DNA from: Tenacibaculum sp. 1_MG-2023
GTDB taxonomy: Bacteria; Bacteroidota; Bacteroidia; Flavobacteriales; Flavobacteriaceae
Assembly (NCBI RefSeq): GCF_030547425.1
Contig: NZ_JAUORH010000018.1
Span: 1-58,747 of the forward strand
Length of the DNA stretch: 58,747 nucleotides
Direction of reading: 5' to 3'
A model generated the notes under the pieces. That model saw nothing but the letters and a program-made list of their open reading frames with translations, had not been told where the DNA came from and made no database searches. Both the position numbers and the translations under genes were made by a program. Below are positions 26,187-35,318 of the stretch, in pieces (the first letter of the stretch is position 1; each line of letters opens with the position of its first letter).

Positions 26187-27341
26187 TTGGCAGGAATTTA
26201 TCTACATATCCCATTTTGTAAGCAAGCATGTTATTATTGCGATTTTCACTTTTCTACTTCATTAAAAAAGAAAGAGGAGTTAGTTTCTTGCTTGGTGAAA
26301 GAGCTAGAATTGCGAAAGGAAGAGTTACAAAATGAAGAAATAGAAACGATTTATTTTGGAGGAGGAACACCGAGTTTATTGTCGGTTGAAGAATTAAGGT
26401 TGTTGATAGATACTATTTATCAGAACTATACCGTAGTATCAAATCTAGAAATTACCTTAGAAGCAAATCCAGATGATTTATCAGAAGAAAAAATAATTGA
26501 ATTATCTGAAACCCCTGTTAATCGCTTAAGCATAGGAATACAATCTTTTTTTGAAGAAGATTTACAATTGATGAATCGAGCTCATAATGCACAAGAAGCA
26601 AAAAACTGCTTGTCTGTCGCGACACGCTACTTTGATAATATTACTATTGATTTGATTTACGGAGTTCCGAATATGAGTAATGAACGTTGGAGAGAAAATT
26701 TGCAAATAGCTTTTGATTTCGAGATCAATCATATTTCATCGTATGCGCTAACAGTAGAGCCTAAAACAGCGTTAGATTCGTTTATCAAGCAAGGAAAATA
26801 TCCTGATGTTGACGAAACGGTAGCTAAAGAACATTTTGATATTTTGGTAGCAGAAACCACTAAAAACGGATTTGTACATTACGAAATTTCCAATTTTGGA
26901 AAACCTAATTATTTTTCAAAGCACAATACTAGTTATTGGTTAGGAAAAAAATATATAGGAATTGGTCCTTCTGCACATTCGTTCAATAAAACACATCGTA
27001 GTTGGAATGTCGCCAACAATGCAAAATATATCAAAGCAATTCAAGAAGGAAAACTCCCTTTGGAGCAAGAGAAACTCACTAAGAAAGATCAGTTTAATGA
27101 ATATTTAATGACAGGATTAAGAACCATTTGGGGAGTGTCGCTAGAGAAAATTGAGGAAGATTTCGGGGAAGAATTTAGAAAAAATCTCCTTAAAAATGCA
27201 GAGAAGTTTATCAATCAAGGTTTGTTAGTTGTCACTTCGAGTAATTTTGGTAAGAATCAAAATTGTATCGAGAAGTTGAAAACTACATCAAAAGGAAAGT
27301 TCTTAGCAGATGGATTGGCTAGTGAGTTATTCATAATTTAG
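26187..27341 (+). CDS. hemW: Radical SAM coproporphyrinogen III oxidase-like protein HemW
   Basis: A 384-residue radical SAM protein. The cluster motif appears in GIYLHIPFCKQACYYCDFHFS (CxxxCxxC), followed by TIYFGGGTPSLL, LSIGIQSF and DLIYGVPNMSNERW. HemW proteins are haem chaperones rather than the true oxygen-independent oxidase. They share the CxxxCxxC motif and lack the extra cysteine seen in HemN; I see no fourth cysteine after CDF here, consistent with HemW. The start is a TTG at 26187, one base after the preceding stop. Confidence 0.93.
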   Translation: MAGIYLHIPFCKQACYYCDFHFSTSLKKKEELVSCLVKELELRKEELQNEEIETIYFGGGTPSLLSVEELRLLIDTIYQNYTVVSNLEITLEANPDDLSEEKIIELSETPVNRLSIGIQSFFEEDLQLMNRAHNAQEAKNCLSVATRYFDNITIDLIYGVPNMSNERWRENLQIAFDFEINHISSYALTVEPKTALDSFIKQGKYPDVDETVAKEHFDILVAETTKNGFVHYEISNFGKPNYFSKHNTSYWLGKKYIGIGPSAHSFNKTHRSWNVANNAKYIKAIQEGKLPLEQEKLTKKDQFNEYLMTGLRTIWGVSLEKIEEDFGEEFRKNLLKNAEKFINQGLLVVTSSNFGKNQNCIEKLKTTSKGKFLADGLASELFII

Positions 27342-27353
27342 GTATATTTGAGT

Positions 27354-28103
27354 ATGATCGCAACAATTGAATACAACTCAAGAAAGTACAAAATAGATTT
27401 ATCAAAACCACTAGACATTTCAATAGCTATTGATACCTCAAAAGAAAATGTAAATGCCTGGTATTTAGATGACCCTAAAATTTTCCCTGTTTCTGATGGG
27501 AATTGGATTGGAAGTGTACAACAAGGAGCTGATGTAAATTTTAATAACATACAATTTAATCCGCACTCACATATTACACATACCGAATGCGTGGGGCATA
27601 TAACAGAAGAAGTTTATTCAGTAAACAAAGAACTATCAAAATTTTTCTTTTTAGCAGAAGTAGTGACTATCGCTCCAGAACAGTTAAAAAATAAGGACTT
27701 TGTAATTTCAAAAAAACAATTACAAAATGTTCTAGGAAATAAAAAGCGTGATGCAATAGTCATCAGAACCTTACCAAACCTGTCAGACAAAAAGTCGATG
27801 CGTTATTCAAATACAAATCCAACCTATCTGTTAGAAGAAGGCGCTATATACTTAAAAGAAAAAGGAATAGAACATTTACTAATTGATTTGCCGTCGGTGG
27901 ACAAAGAAAAAGACGGAGGAAAATTATTAGCACATAATGCCTTTTGGAATACGCAAGGAATAACTAGAATGCAGGCAACCATTACGGAATTTATATATGT
28001 GCCCAATAAAATAAAAGATGGAACTTACTTTTTAAATCTAATGGTAGCGCCATTTGAAAACGATGCAACACCTAGTAAACCTACACTTTACGAAATTATT
28101 TAA
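27354..28103 (+). CDS. Cyclase-family (putative kynurenine formamidase-like) protein
   Basis: A 249-residue protein of the metal-dependent cyclase/arylformamidase superfamily (PF04199). The typical HxxTHxD-type stretch is here HSHITHTECVGHITEE, followed by VVTIAPEQLKNKDF. Two further hallmarks are the later VIRTLPNLSDK segment and the LLIDLPSVDKEKDGGKLLAHNAFW pocket region. Substrate uncertain. I use the ATG at 27354; an in-frame TTG two codons earlier is the other choice. It is 12 bp downstream of hemW, in the same operon, and ends in a terminator. Confidence 0.82.
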   Translation: MIATIEYNSRKYKIDLSKPLDISIAIDTSKENVNAWYLDDPKIFPVSDGNWIGSVQQGADVNFNNIQFNPHSHITHTECVGHITEEVYSVNKELSKFFFLAEVVTIAPEQLKNKDFVISKKQLQNVLGNKKRDAIVIRTLPNLSDKKSMRYSNTNPTYLLEEGAIYLKEKGIEHLLIDLPSVDKEKDGGKLLAHNAFWNTQGITRMQATITEFIYVPNKIKDGTYFLNLMVAPFENDATPSKPTLYEII

Positions 28104-28273
28104 AAATTTTTATGTTAGTGTATTCGTTTTTTTACTAGTTTTACACTTCAATCTAGAAATAATAATGACAATTTTTAATACATATAAGCAATGTAAATCG
28201 ACTGTGGTAAGACACAGAAACGATCGGGCGATGTATGTATTATAACTATGTGTATATAAAATATAATGATTAC
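28104..28273 (+). other. Non-coding stretch downstream of the cyclase gene
   Basis: About 170 bases before the terminator hold no convincing gene. A small hairpin CTGTG-GTAAGA-CACAG (28202-28217) is the only visible structure, inside a patch of higher GC than its surroundings. Tiny reading frames here (up to 26 codons from ATG 28172) have no supporting features. Confidence 0.5.
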
Positions 28274-28303
28274 AAAAAGTCCGACTGAAAAGTCGGACTT
28301 TTT
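28274..28303 (+). terminator. Terminator of the ade-ruvC-hemW-cyclase row
   Basis: Stem AAAAAGTCCGAC / GTCGGACTTTTT with a TGAAAA-type loop and a T run on the plus strand, preceding the MFS gene. Confidence 0.88.
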
Positions 28304-28341
28304 ACTTTTATAACTAATAACAACAACTAAACTATAAACAT

Positions 28342-29559
28342 ATGAAAAAACTCTACTTTAATTATTTAAACACCTTTAAAGGGCTTTCTAGCGAGGTTTG
28401 GTGGCTCGCTTTAATAACTTTAATAAACAGGGCAGGTACAATGGTAATTCCGTTTATGTCTTTGTATTTAAGAGAAAGTTTACATTTTACTTTAAACGAT
28501 GTAGGTTGGATTATGACTTGCTTTGGATTAGGGTCTGTTGGAGGATCTTGGTTGGGAGGAAAATTAGCAGATAAAATAGGTTTTTACAAGGTGATGAAAA
28601 CCAGTTTGTTTTTAACAGGATTACTCTTTGTAGCCTTACAGTTTGTAGATACTTTCTGGGGATTTTGTATTGGTATCTTTTTGGTGATGCTAGTAGCAGA
28701 TACTTTTAGACCCGCTATGTTTGTAGCCTTAAATACTTATAGTAAACCAGAAAATAAAACACGTTCAGTAACCTTAATCCGTCTGGCAATTAACTTGGGT
28801 TTTTCTGCAGGGCCTGCTGTTGGAGGATTAATAATTACTTCATTAGGATATAGCGGATTGTTTTGGATAGATGGGGTTACTTGTGTTTTAGCAACTATAT
28901 TATTAGTAAATGTGTTACATCCTAAAAAAGCAAGAGTATTAGATGAAATAAAGATAGAAAATCCAGAGTCGATTTTTTCAGATAAGGCTTTTTGGGTGTT
29001 TTTTGTAGGAATGTTTGTGTTCGGGTTTATTTTCTTACAATATTTCTCTACCATGCCACTGTATTATAAAGATATACATCATTTGACAGAGTTAGAAATA
29101 GGATTGTTAATGGGGATGAACGGATTTTTCATTTTCCTATTAGAAATGCCGCTCATTACTTGGTTAGAAAAAAGTAAGTATACTAAAGAGTTCTTAATGT
29201 TTCTTGGGCTATTACTAACAGGATTAAGTTTTGTAGTAATTAACTTAACCGGTTGGGTAGGAATTTTAATTGTAGGAATGTTACTGATGACAATAGGAGA
29301 GATGATCGCATTTCCTTTTTCAAATGCCTTTGTGATGGAGCGAGCAAAAAAAGGAAATCAAGGAGAATACATGGCATATTATAGTATTGCATTTTCTATG
29401 TCACACATATTTGGACATAATTCGGGAATGCAATTAATTGATAATATTGGATTTGATAATACATGGAACTTTATGATTGTATTATCAGGAGTTGGAGTGT
29501 TATTTTTATTTATGTTAATACGAATTGTAAAAAGAGAAAAAGTAATAGCATGGACTTAA
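28342..29559 (+). CDS. MFS transporter, multidrug-type
   Basis: A 405-residue major facilitator with 12 predicted helices. The loop 2-3 motif appears as GSWLGGKLADKIGFYKVM, and a motif C-like run is in RLAINLGFSAGPAVGGLIIT, seen in drug:H+ antiporters (DHA1). The exported compound is unknown. It ends in WT with a stop at 29559 that overlaps the start of the VOC gene by 10 bp, so the two are co-translated. Confidence 0.88.
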   Translation: MKKLYFNYLNTFKGLSSEVWWLALITLINRAGTMVIPFMSLYLRESLHFTLNDVGWIMTCFGLGSVGGSWLGGKLADKIGFYKVMKTSLFLTGLLFVALQFVDTFWGFCIGIFLVMLVADTFRPAMFVALNTYSKPENKTRSVTLIRLAINLGFSAGPAVGGLIITSLGYSGLFWIDGVTCVLATILLVNVLHPKKARVLDEIKIENPESIFSDKAFWVFFVGMFVFGFIFLQYFSTMPLYYKDIHHLTELEIGLLMGMNGFFIFLLEMPLITWLEKSKYTKEFLMFLGLLLTGLSFVVINLTGWVGILIVGMLLMTIGEMIAFPFSNAFVMERAKKGNQGEYMAYYSIAFSMSHIFGHNSGMQLIDNIGFDNTWNFMIVLSGVGVLFLFMLIRIVKREKVIAWT

Positions 29560-29927
29560 ACCAAGTAACAATTCCGTCTATAGATGTAAATCAATCTGTT
29601 GTATTTTATAAAAAACTAGGCTTGCATCTTATTGTAGATGCAAGCCCTAGATATGTTCGGTTTGAAGTGCCTGATGGAGAAGCAACTTTTTCAATTCACC
29701 AAGTAGAAAAGATGCCTAAAGTAGAGGGTATTACGTTGTATTTTGAAGATGAAAATTTAGATGAATTAGTAGAAAAACTACAAGAAAAAGGAATTCAATT
29801 TACTCAGTTACCTAAAAATCAAACATGGTTATGGAGAGAAGCCCACTTGTTAGATCCAGATGGTAATAAATTAATTCTGTTTAAAGCAGGAGAGCATAGA
29901 AAAAATCCGCCTTGGCGAATCAAATAA
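29550..29927 (+). CDS. VOC-family (glyoxalase/dioxygenase fold) protein
   Basis: A 125-residue protein of the vicinal oxygen chelate superfamily. It has DVNQSVVFYKKLGLHLIVDASPRYVRFEVPDGE in the first beta-alpha-beta half and EGITLYFED plus EAHLLDPDGNKLILFKAGEHRKNPPWRIK in the second. The EAHLLDPDGNKL motif is typical. Such proteins include glyoxalases and fosfomycin/bleomycin-resistance relatives; its true reaction is not known. I use the ATG at 29550 because the long upstream extension would lie wholly inside the MFS gene. Confidence 0.85.
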   Translation: MDLNQVTIPSIDVNQSVVFYKKLGLHLIVDASPRYVRFEVPDGEATFSIHQVEKMPKVEGITLYFEDENLDELVEKLQEKGIQFTQLPKNQTWLWREAHLLDPDGNKLILFKAGEHRKNPPWRIK

Positions 29928-29974
29928 GAAATAGAAGTTTTTATCTTTGAATATTTTAATTAAGAAAATAAACG

Positions 29975-30301
29975 ATGAATATACAAGACGCACAAAAACA
30001 AGTAGACGATTGGATTAAAAATCATGGAGTACGTTACTTTAACGAGTTAACAAATATGGCGCAACTAACTGAAGAAGTTGGAGAAGTAGCTCGAATTATT
30101 GCGCGTCGTTATGGAGAGCAAAGTGAGAAAGAAAGTGATAAAAACAAAGATTTAGGAGAAGAATTAGCAGATGTAATGTTCGTAGTGTTGTGTTTAGCAA
30201 ACCAAACAGGAGTAAACTTACAAGAAGCTTTTGATAAGAAGTTAGATATTAAAACGAAACGAGATCACGATCGTCATCATAATAATGAAAAACTGAAATA
30301 A
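29975..30301 (+). CDS. MazG-like nucleotide pyrophosphohydrolase
   Basis: A 108-residue all-alpha NTP pyrophosphohydrolase. The metal site is shown by LTEEVGEVARIIARR followed by LGEELADVMFVVLCLANQTG, the ExxE...ExxD pattern of MazG. This is the single-domain short type; likely a housekeeping enzyme that limits damaged or excess nucleotides. It ends with a TAA that directly abuts the next ATG, so it is an operon with the downstream small membrane protein and perhaps aroA. Confidence 0.92.
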   Translation: MNIQDAQKQVDDWIKNHGVRYFNELTNMAQLTEEVGEVARIIARRYGEQSEKESDKNKDLGEELADVMFVVLCLANQTGVNLQEAFDKKLDIKTKRDHDRHHNNEKLK

Positions 30302-30550
30302 ATGAGTCTCATAAAAAATATACAAAAAGGAAGTTTTTGGATTAATGTTTTAAAAGTAGGAACCCCATTTTTAGTAATCGTAGCTGTTTTTTCTCTATTC
30401 TTTAAAACAGGGGGAGCTATTTTTTCAGGAGACTTTGAAACTGTATACAATGTACACTTCGCAAATAAACAATGGATTCGCTTTTGGCTAAGTAAAATTG
30501 TAATTGCACTTATTTATAGTATATACATTGTAAATAAAAAAACGAAATAG
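30302..30550 (+). CDS. Small membrane protein between mazG-like gene and aroA
   Basis: An 82-residue protein with two hydrophobic helices (about 17-36, NVLKVGTPFLVIVAVFSLFF, and 62-77, LSKIVIALIYSIYIVN). The motif ANKQWIRFWLSKI bridges them. Function unknown. The ATG at 30302 directly follows the previous stop, and aroA begins 6 bp after its own stop; this tight packing supports a real gene. Confidence 0.7.
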   Translation: MSLIKNIQKGSFWINVLKVGTPFLVIVAVFSLFFKTGGAIFSGDFETVYNVHFANKQWIRFWLSKIVIALIYSIYIVNKKTK

Positions 30551-30556
30551 TTTTTT

Positions 30557-31786
30557 ATGGATTTAAGACTAAAAACTGAAGAATTTAATTCAGGTACTCA
30601 TATAACCATTTCAGGTTCAAAAAGTGAATCGAATAGATTGTTGATTTTACAACAATTATATTCAGGTTTACAAATTGAAAATTTGTCAGATTCTGACGAT
30701 ACACACCATTTACAAGGAGCGTTAACCTCTGATAATATAGTTGCAGATATTGGACATGCAGGAACTGCGATGCGCTTTTTAACTGCTTTTTTTGCAACAC
30801 AAGAAGGCGTTACAAAAATATTGCAAGGATCAGACCGCATGCACAATCGACCGATTGAAATTTTGGTTAATGCGCTTCGCGATTTAGGAGCATCTATAGA
30901 TTATGTAGAAAAAGAAGGATACCCTCCGCTTAAAATATCGGGAAGAAAACTAACAAAAGAGAAAGTTTCAATTAATGGAAATGTAAGTAGTCAATATATT
31001 TCAGCATTACTATTAATTGCTCCAAGCTTAGAAAAAGGATTGGAAATTGAATTGGTCGGAAAAATTACGTCGGTTCCCTATATTAATATGACTTTACAAT
31101 TATTAGCTCAATTAAAAATTGAAGCTGAGTTTAAAGGACAAGCCATTAAAATTAAGCCAAAACCAACTGTAAAAAAGCAAGTGATTGTTGTAGAGTCAGA
31201 TTGGAGTTCCGCTTCCTATTTTTATTCAATTGTTGCATTAAGTAAAATTGGTTCTTCGGTAAAACTTTCAGCGTATAAAAAAGATAGTTTACAAGGAGAT
31301 AGTTGTCTGTCAGAAATATATAAGCATTTTGGTGTAGCCACAACTTTTGAAGAAAACTCAATTCTTTTAACAAAAGAGAGAGAGCATAATTCAGCAGCAC
31401 TTAATCAAGACTTAAAAAATGCCCCAGATATTGCACAAACTATTGCAGTCACATGCTTCGGATTAGGGGTTGCTTGTGATTTATCAGGATTACATACGTT
31501 AAAAATTAAAGAAACTGATCGATTAGAAGCGCTACGCGAAGAGTTGGCAAAACTAGGAGCAGAAATTTCAGTTACTAATGAAAGCTTACACTTAAAAACA
31601 TCTTCAAAAATTAAAGAAAATATTCAAATAGCAACTTATAATGATCATCGAATGGCAATGGCATTTGCACCGTTAGCCTTAAAAGTTCCTATAGAAATTT
31701 TAGAAGCTGAAGTAGTAACTAAATCCTATAGAAGTTTTTGGAAAGATATGCTTTGTGTAGGAATTGAGAATGTTACCATAAAATAA
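30557..31786 (+). CDS. aroA: 5-Enolpyruvylshikimate-3-phosphate synthase
   Basis: Transfers the enolpyruvyl group of PEP to shikimate 3-phosphate, in the pathway to aromatic amino acids. Substrate contacts visible are SGSKSESNRLLILQ, GHAGTAMRFLTAF, QGSDRMHNRPIEILVNALRDLGA, GNVSSQYISALLL, DWSSASYFYSIVAL, and KETDRLEALREELAKLGAEI. The 409-residue length is normal for the Bacteroidota form. It sits in a tight row with the two small genes upstream; queA follows with its own promoter. Confidence 0.96.
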   Translation: MDLRLKTEEFNSGTHITISGSKSESNRLLILQQLYSGLQIENLSDSDDTHHLQGALTSDNIVADIGHAGTAMRFLTAFFATQEGVTKILQGSDRMHNRPIEILVNALRDLGASIDYVEKEGYPPLKISGRKLTKEKVSINGNVSSQYISALLLIAPSLEKGLEIELVGKITSVPYINMTLQLLAQLKIEAEFKGQAIKIKPKPTVKKQVIVVESDWSSASYFYSIVALSKIGSSVKLSAYKKDSLQGDSCLSEIYKHFGVATTFEENSILLTKEREHNSAALNQDLKNAPDIAQTIAVTCFGLGVACDLSGLHTLKIKETDRLEALREELAKLGAEISVTNESLHLKTSSKIKENIQIATYNDHRMAMAFAPLALKVPIEILEAEVVTKSYRSFWKDMLCVGIENVTIK

Positions 31787-31798
31787 TACGACAATCAC

Positions 31799-31830
31799 TT
31801 GACAACGCCTATGTTGAAATTGTATATTTG
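31799..31830 (+). promoter_or_regulatory. queA promoter
   Basis: TTG (31799-31801, in CTTGACAA) and TATATTTG (31823-31830) are separated by 21 bp, an excellent match to the Bacteroidota TTG-N-TAnnTTTG promoter. Start of translation is at 31854. Confidence 0.75.
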
Positions 31831-31853
31831 CCACCGTTAAGAAAATTTTACAA

Positions 31854-32903
31854 ATGAAATTATCAAATTTTAGTTTTGAATTGCCACCAGAATTATTGGC
31901 AGAGTATCCTTCAGAGCACAGAGATGAAGCACGTTTAATGGTATTACATCGCGATACCCAAAAAATCGAACATAAATTGTTTAAAGATTTAATCAATTAT
32001 TTTGATGAGGGAGATGTAATGATGTTAAATAATACGAAGGTTTTTCCTGCTCGCATGTTCGGGAATAAGGAGAAGACAGGAGCTCGTATTGAAGTGTTCT
32101 TACTACGCGAATTAAATGCTGAAAATCGTTTGTGGGATGTATTAGTAGACCCAGCAAGAAAGATAAGAATAGGAAACAAATTATTTTTTGGAGAAGATGA
32201 AAGTTTAGTAGCTGAAGTTATAGATAATACAACTTCACGTGGAAGAACTTTACGATTCTTATTTGACGGTCCTTACGAAGAATTTAGAAAGAAATTAATC
32301 GAATTAGGAGAAACTCCGTTACCAAAATATATTAAAAGAGAGGTAGAACCAGAAGATGAAGATCGTTACCAAACTATTTTTGCAAAGCATGAAGGTGCAG
32401 TAGCAGCTCCAACAGCAGGACTACATTTCTCTAAACACTTAATGAAGCGTTTAGAAATTAAAGGAGTAGATTTTGCTGAAACTACATTACATGTAGGTTT
32501 AGGTACTTTTAATCCAGTTGAGGTTGAAGATTTATCAAAGCACAAGATGGATTCAGAGCAGATTGTTATTCCTCAAGCTAGTGCAGATATGGTAAATAAT
32601 GCAATAACAAAGAAAAAAAGAGTATGTGCAGTAGGTACTACGGTGATGAGAACAATTGAGTCATCAGTATCTTCAAGTAATGAATTAAATGCTTATGAAG
32701 GATGGACAAATAAGTTCATTTTTCCTCCATATGATTTTAGTATTGCTAACTGCATGGTAACTAATTTTCATACACCAAAATCAACGTTGTTGATGATGGT
32801 TTCTGCATTTGCAGGGCATGATTTTATGATGGAAGCATACCAAGAAGCAATTAAAGAAAAATATAAATTTTACTCGTATGGAGATGCGATGTTAATTTTA
32901 TAA
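31854..32903 (+). CDS. queA: S-adenosylmethionine:tRNA ribosyltransferase-isomerase
   Basis: Adds the cyclopentene-epoxide ring in queuosine synthesis, using SAM as the ribosyl donor. Family motifs are [68 protein letters not shown] and [17 protein letters not shown] [17 protein letters not shown]. At 349 residues it is full length. It has its own promoter and a strong terminator, so it is transcribed alone. Confidence 0.97.
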   Translation: MKLSNFSFELPPELLAEYPSEHRDEARLMVLHRDTQKIEHKLFKDLINYFDEGDVMMLNNTKVFPARMFGNKEKTGARIEVFLLRELNAENRLWDVLVDPARKIRIGNKLFFGEDESLVAEVIDNTTSRGRTLRFLFDGPYEEFRKKLIELGETPLPKYIKREVEPEDEDRYQTIFAKHEGAVAAPTAGLHFSKHLMKRLEIKGVDFAETTLHVGLGTFNPVEVEDLSKHKMDSEQIVIPQASADMVNNAITKKKRVCAVGTTVMRTIESSVSSSNELNAYEGWTNKFIFPPYDFSIANCMVTNFHTPKSTLLMMVSAFAGHDFMMEAYQEAIKEKYKFYSYGDAMLIL

Positions 32904-32924
32904 AATAGTTTTTTAAACCAAAAA

Positions 32925-32955
32925 CAAAACCTCACAAGTTACTTGTGAGGTTTTG
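32925..32955 (+). terminator. Terminator of queA
   Basis: Stem AAAACCTCACAAGT / ACTTGTGAGGTTTT around a single T; a strong symmetric hairpin 22 bp after the stop. It overlaps the rlmN promoter region. Confidence 0.88.
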
Positions 32956-32971
32956 TGTATTTTTGTACCTG

Positions 32972-34012
32972 ATGATAGTAAAGAAGAAAGACATACGCGC
33001 ATTAACTAAAGAGCAGCTCCGTAATTTTTTTGTTGAAAATGGAGATAAAGCTTTTCGTGGTAATCAAGTATACGAATGGTTATGGCATAAAGCTGCCCAT
33101 TCTTTTGACGATATGACGAGTCTGTCTAAGGCTACGCGAAAAATGTTAGATGAAAACTTCGTAATTAATCATATTGAAGTTGATACAATGCAGCGTAGTA
33201 ATGATGGTACCATAAAAAATGCGATTAAGCTCCATGATGGGTTAATTGTGGAGTCAGTTTTAATTCCTACTGAAAAACGTACCACTGCTTGTGTGTCTAG
33301 TCAAGTAGGTTGTAGTTTAGATTGTAAGTTTTGCGCAACAGCTCGTTTAAAACGTATGCGTAATTTAAATGCAGATGAAATCTACGATCAAGTTGTGGCA
33401 ATTGATAAGCAAAGTAGACTATATCATAATCATAAACTTTCAAATATTGTTTTTATGGGGATGGGAGAGCCTTTAATGAATTATAACAATGTAATTAAAG
33501 CTATTGATAAAATAACTTCAGAAGAAGGTTTAGGAATGGCTGCTCGTAGAATTACAGTATCAACTTCAGGCGTGCCTAAGATTATTAAAAAAATGGCAGA
33601 TGACGAAGTTCGTTTTAATTTAGCAGTATCGCTACATTCTGCTATTGATGAGGTTCGAACATCTATAATGCCTTTTAATGCTACTTTTCCTTTAAAAGAT
33701 TTAAAAGAAGCTCTGGAGTATTGGTACGAAAAGACCAATCGAAAAATAACTTATGAGTATGTTGTTTGGAATGGAATTAATGATCGAAAAGAAGATATTG
33801 ATGCGTTGGTTCGATTCTGTAGTTATGTTCCTTGTAAAGTCAATTTAATTGAATATAACCCAATAGATGATGGAGAGTTTCAGCAAGCTTCAGATAGGGC
33901 TTTAAATAATTATATTTCCAATCTTGAAATGAATGATATTGTGGTAAATGTACGTCGTTCTCGCGGAAAAGATATTGATGCTGCTTGTGGGCAGTTAGCT
34001 AATAAATCCTAG
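32972..34012 (+). CDS. rlmN: 23S rRNA A2503 C2-methyltransferase
   Basis: Radical SAM methyltransferase that methylates A2503 of 23S rRNA and A37 of tRNA. It has TACVSSQVGCSLDCKFCATA with CxxxCxxC, GMGEPLMNYNNVIKA, RRITVSTSGVPKII, and the resolving-cysteine region near SRGKDIDAACGQL at the C-terminus. The start at 32972 (MIVKKKDIRAL) is chosen because a longer frame would start inside the queA terminator. A box TATTTTTG at 32958-32965 lies 7 bp upstream, giving a nearly leaderless mRNA. Confidence 0.95.
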   Translation: MIVKKKDIRALTKEQLRNFFVENGDKAFRGNQVYEWLWHKAAHSFDDMTSLSKATRKMLDENFVINHIEVDTMQRSNDGTIKNAIKLHDGLIVESVLIPTEKRTTACVSSQVGCSLDCKFCATARLKRMRNLNADEIYDQVVAIDKQSRLYHNHKLSNIVFMGMGEPLMNYNNVIKAIDKITSEEGLGMAARRITVSTSGVPKIIKKMADDEVRFNLAVSLHSAIDEVRTSIMPFNATFPLKDLKEALEYWYEKTNRKITYEYVVWNGINDRKEDIDALVRFCSYVPCKVNLIEYNPIDDGEFQQASDRALNNYISNLEMNDIVVNVRRSRGKDIDAACGQLANKS

Positions 34013-34014
34013 GT

Positions 34015-34287
34015 TTACATAAACAGAAAAACGATAAGAAAAGAGACTAGCATTAAACTTAAGTCGATAATAGCTTTGTAAAGTTTTAGTTTTTTTGAGA
34101 AAGCTAATACGGTTATATCTAATATTCCTAAGAAAAATATAGAAGGAAGACCTAAAAAAGTGTACGGTAAAATAACAGGATTCCCTAAACAAGAACGTTG
34201 ATTACTGTCAGAAATATAAATACCAAACAATATAAAACAGGTACAGATTATAATAAAAATAACCCCTCTTGTTTTTAAATGTTTCAT
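34015..34287 (-). CDS. Small membrane protein, unknown
   Basis: A 90-residue protein with three hydrophobic segments (about 8-25, 40-60 and 72-89). It carries the short motif SDSNQRSCLGNPVILPYTFLGLP between the first two. I do not recognise it. Its stop is two bases from the rlmN stop on the other strand, and a TACTTTTG box (34302-34309) lies 15 bp before the ATG, in support of a real gene. Confidence 0.6.
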   Translation of the reverse strand: MKHLKTRGVIFIIICTCFILFGIYISDSNQRSCLGNPVILPYTFLGLPSIFFLGILDITVLAFSKKLKLYKAIIDLSLMLVSFLIVFLFM

Positions 34288-34340
34288 ATTTTGTTTTTAA
34301 TCAAAAGTAAACATTTTTTATTCTTATTTTTGTTTACTAT

Positions 34341-35318
34341 ATGAAGCCAGTAGAGCAAATAAAACTTCCGATTGCTAAAGAAATGGAACTCTTTGAAACT
34401 AAGTTCAAAGACTCGATGTTGTCTAAAGTTCCATTATTAAACAGAATTACTTATTATATCGTTCGTAGAAAGGGAAAACAAATGCGACCAATGTTTGTGT
34501 TTTTAGTCGCAAAAATGGTTTCTAATGGCGGTTTTGATGAACGTACATATCGTGGAGCATCTGTGGTAGAGCTAATTCATACGGCAACCTTGGTACATGA
34601 TGATGTGGTTGATGACAGTAACCGCCGTAGAGGTTTTTTCTCAATCAATGCACTTTGGAAAAATAAAATAGCTGTTCTTGTAGGTGATTACTTACTTTCA
34701 AAAGGGTTATTACTCTCTATAGATAATGAAGATTTCGATTTGTTAAAGTTGATTTCCATCGCTGTACGAGAAATGAGTGAAGGAGAGTTATTGCAAATCG
34801 AAAAAGCTCGTAAACTTGATATTACCGAAGAAATTTATTTTGAAATTATCCGCCAAAAAACAGCTACGTTAATTGCAGCTTGTTGTGGTATTGGTGCTGC
34901 ATCAGTTGGAGCGAATAATAAAACAGTGCAACAGATGCGAAAGTTCGGCGAATACATAGGTATTGCTTTTCAAATTAAGGATGATTTATTTGATTATACT
35001 GAAGATAAAATAGGAAAGCCAACAGGAATTGATATCAAAGAGCAAAAAATGACGCTTCCGTTGATTTATACGCTGAATAACTGTTCAAAAAAAGAAAAAT
35101 CGTGGTTAATTAACTCCGTAAAAAAACATAATACAAATAAAAAGCGTGTAAAAGAAGTAATTGCTTTTGTAAAACAAAACGGAGGTTTAGAATATACGAC
35201 TGCTAAAATGCATGATTATAAAAATAAGGCATTAGCTATTCTGAATAATTACCCTGATTCGGAATATAAAAGCTCTTTACTTCAAATGATTGATTATGTT
35301 GTAGAGCGTAAGATTTAA
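34341..35318 (+). CDS. Polyprenyl diphosphate synthase family protein
   Basis: A trans-isoprenyl diphosphate synthase of 325 residues. The first aspartate-rich motif is LVHDDVVDDSNRRRG (DDxxD) and the second QIKDDLFDYTED (DDxxD). The allylic-site region RKGKQMRPMFVFL is present. Product chain length cannot be read; in Bacteroidota such an enzyme would make the side chain of menaquinone or undecaprenyl-related carriers. A TATTTTTG box at 34325-34332 lies 9 bp before the ATG. The stop overlaps by 4 bp a convergent gene. Confidence 0.93.
   Translation: MKPVEQIKLPIAKEMELFETKFKDSMLSKVPLLNRITYYIVRRKGKQMRPMFVFLVAKMVSNGGFDERTYRGASVVELIHTATLVHDDVVDDSNRRRGFFSINALWKNKIAVLVGDYLLSKGLLLSIDNEDFDLLKLISIAVREMSEGELLQIEKARKLDITEEIYFEIIRQKTATLIAACCGIGAASVGANNKTVQQMRKFGEYIGIAFQIKDDLFDYTEDKIGKPTGIDIKEQKMTLPLIYTLNNCSKKEKSWLINSVKKHNTNKKRVKEVIAFVKQNGGLEYTTAKMHDYKNKALAILNNYPDSEYKSSLLQMIDYVVERKI

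Noticed and set aside
28054..28245. A 63-codon plus-strand frame at the end of the cyclase gene
   Set aside because: It starts inside the cyclase gene in another frame, has no conserved features and no start context; treated as chance.
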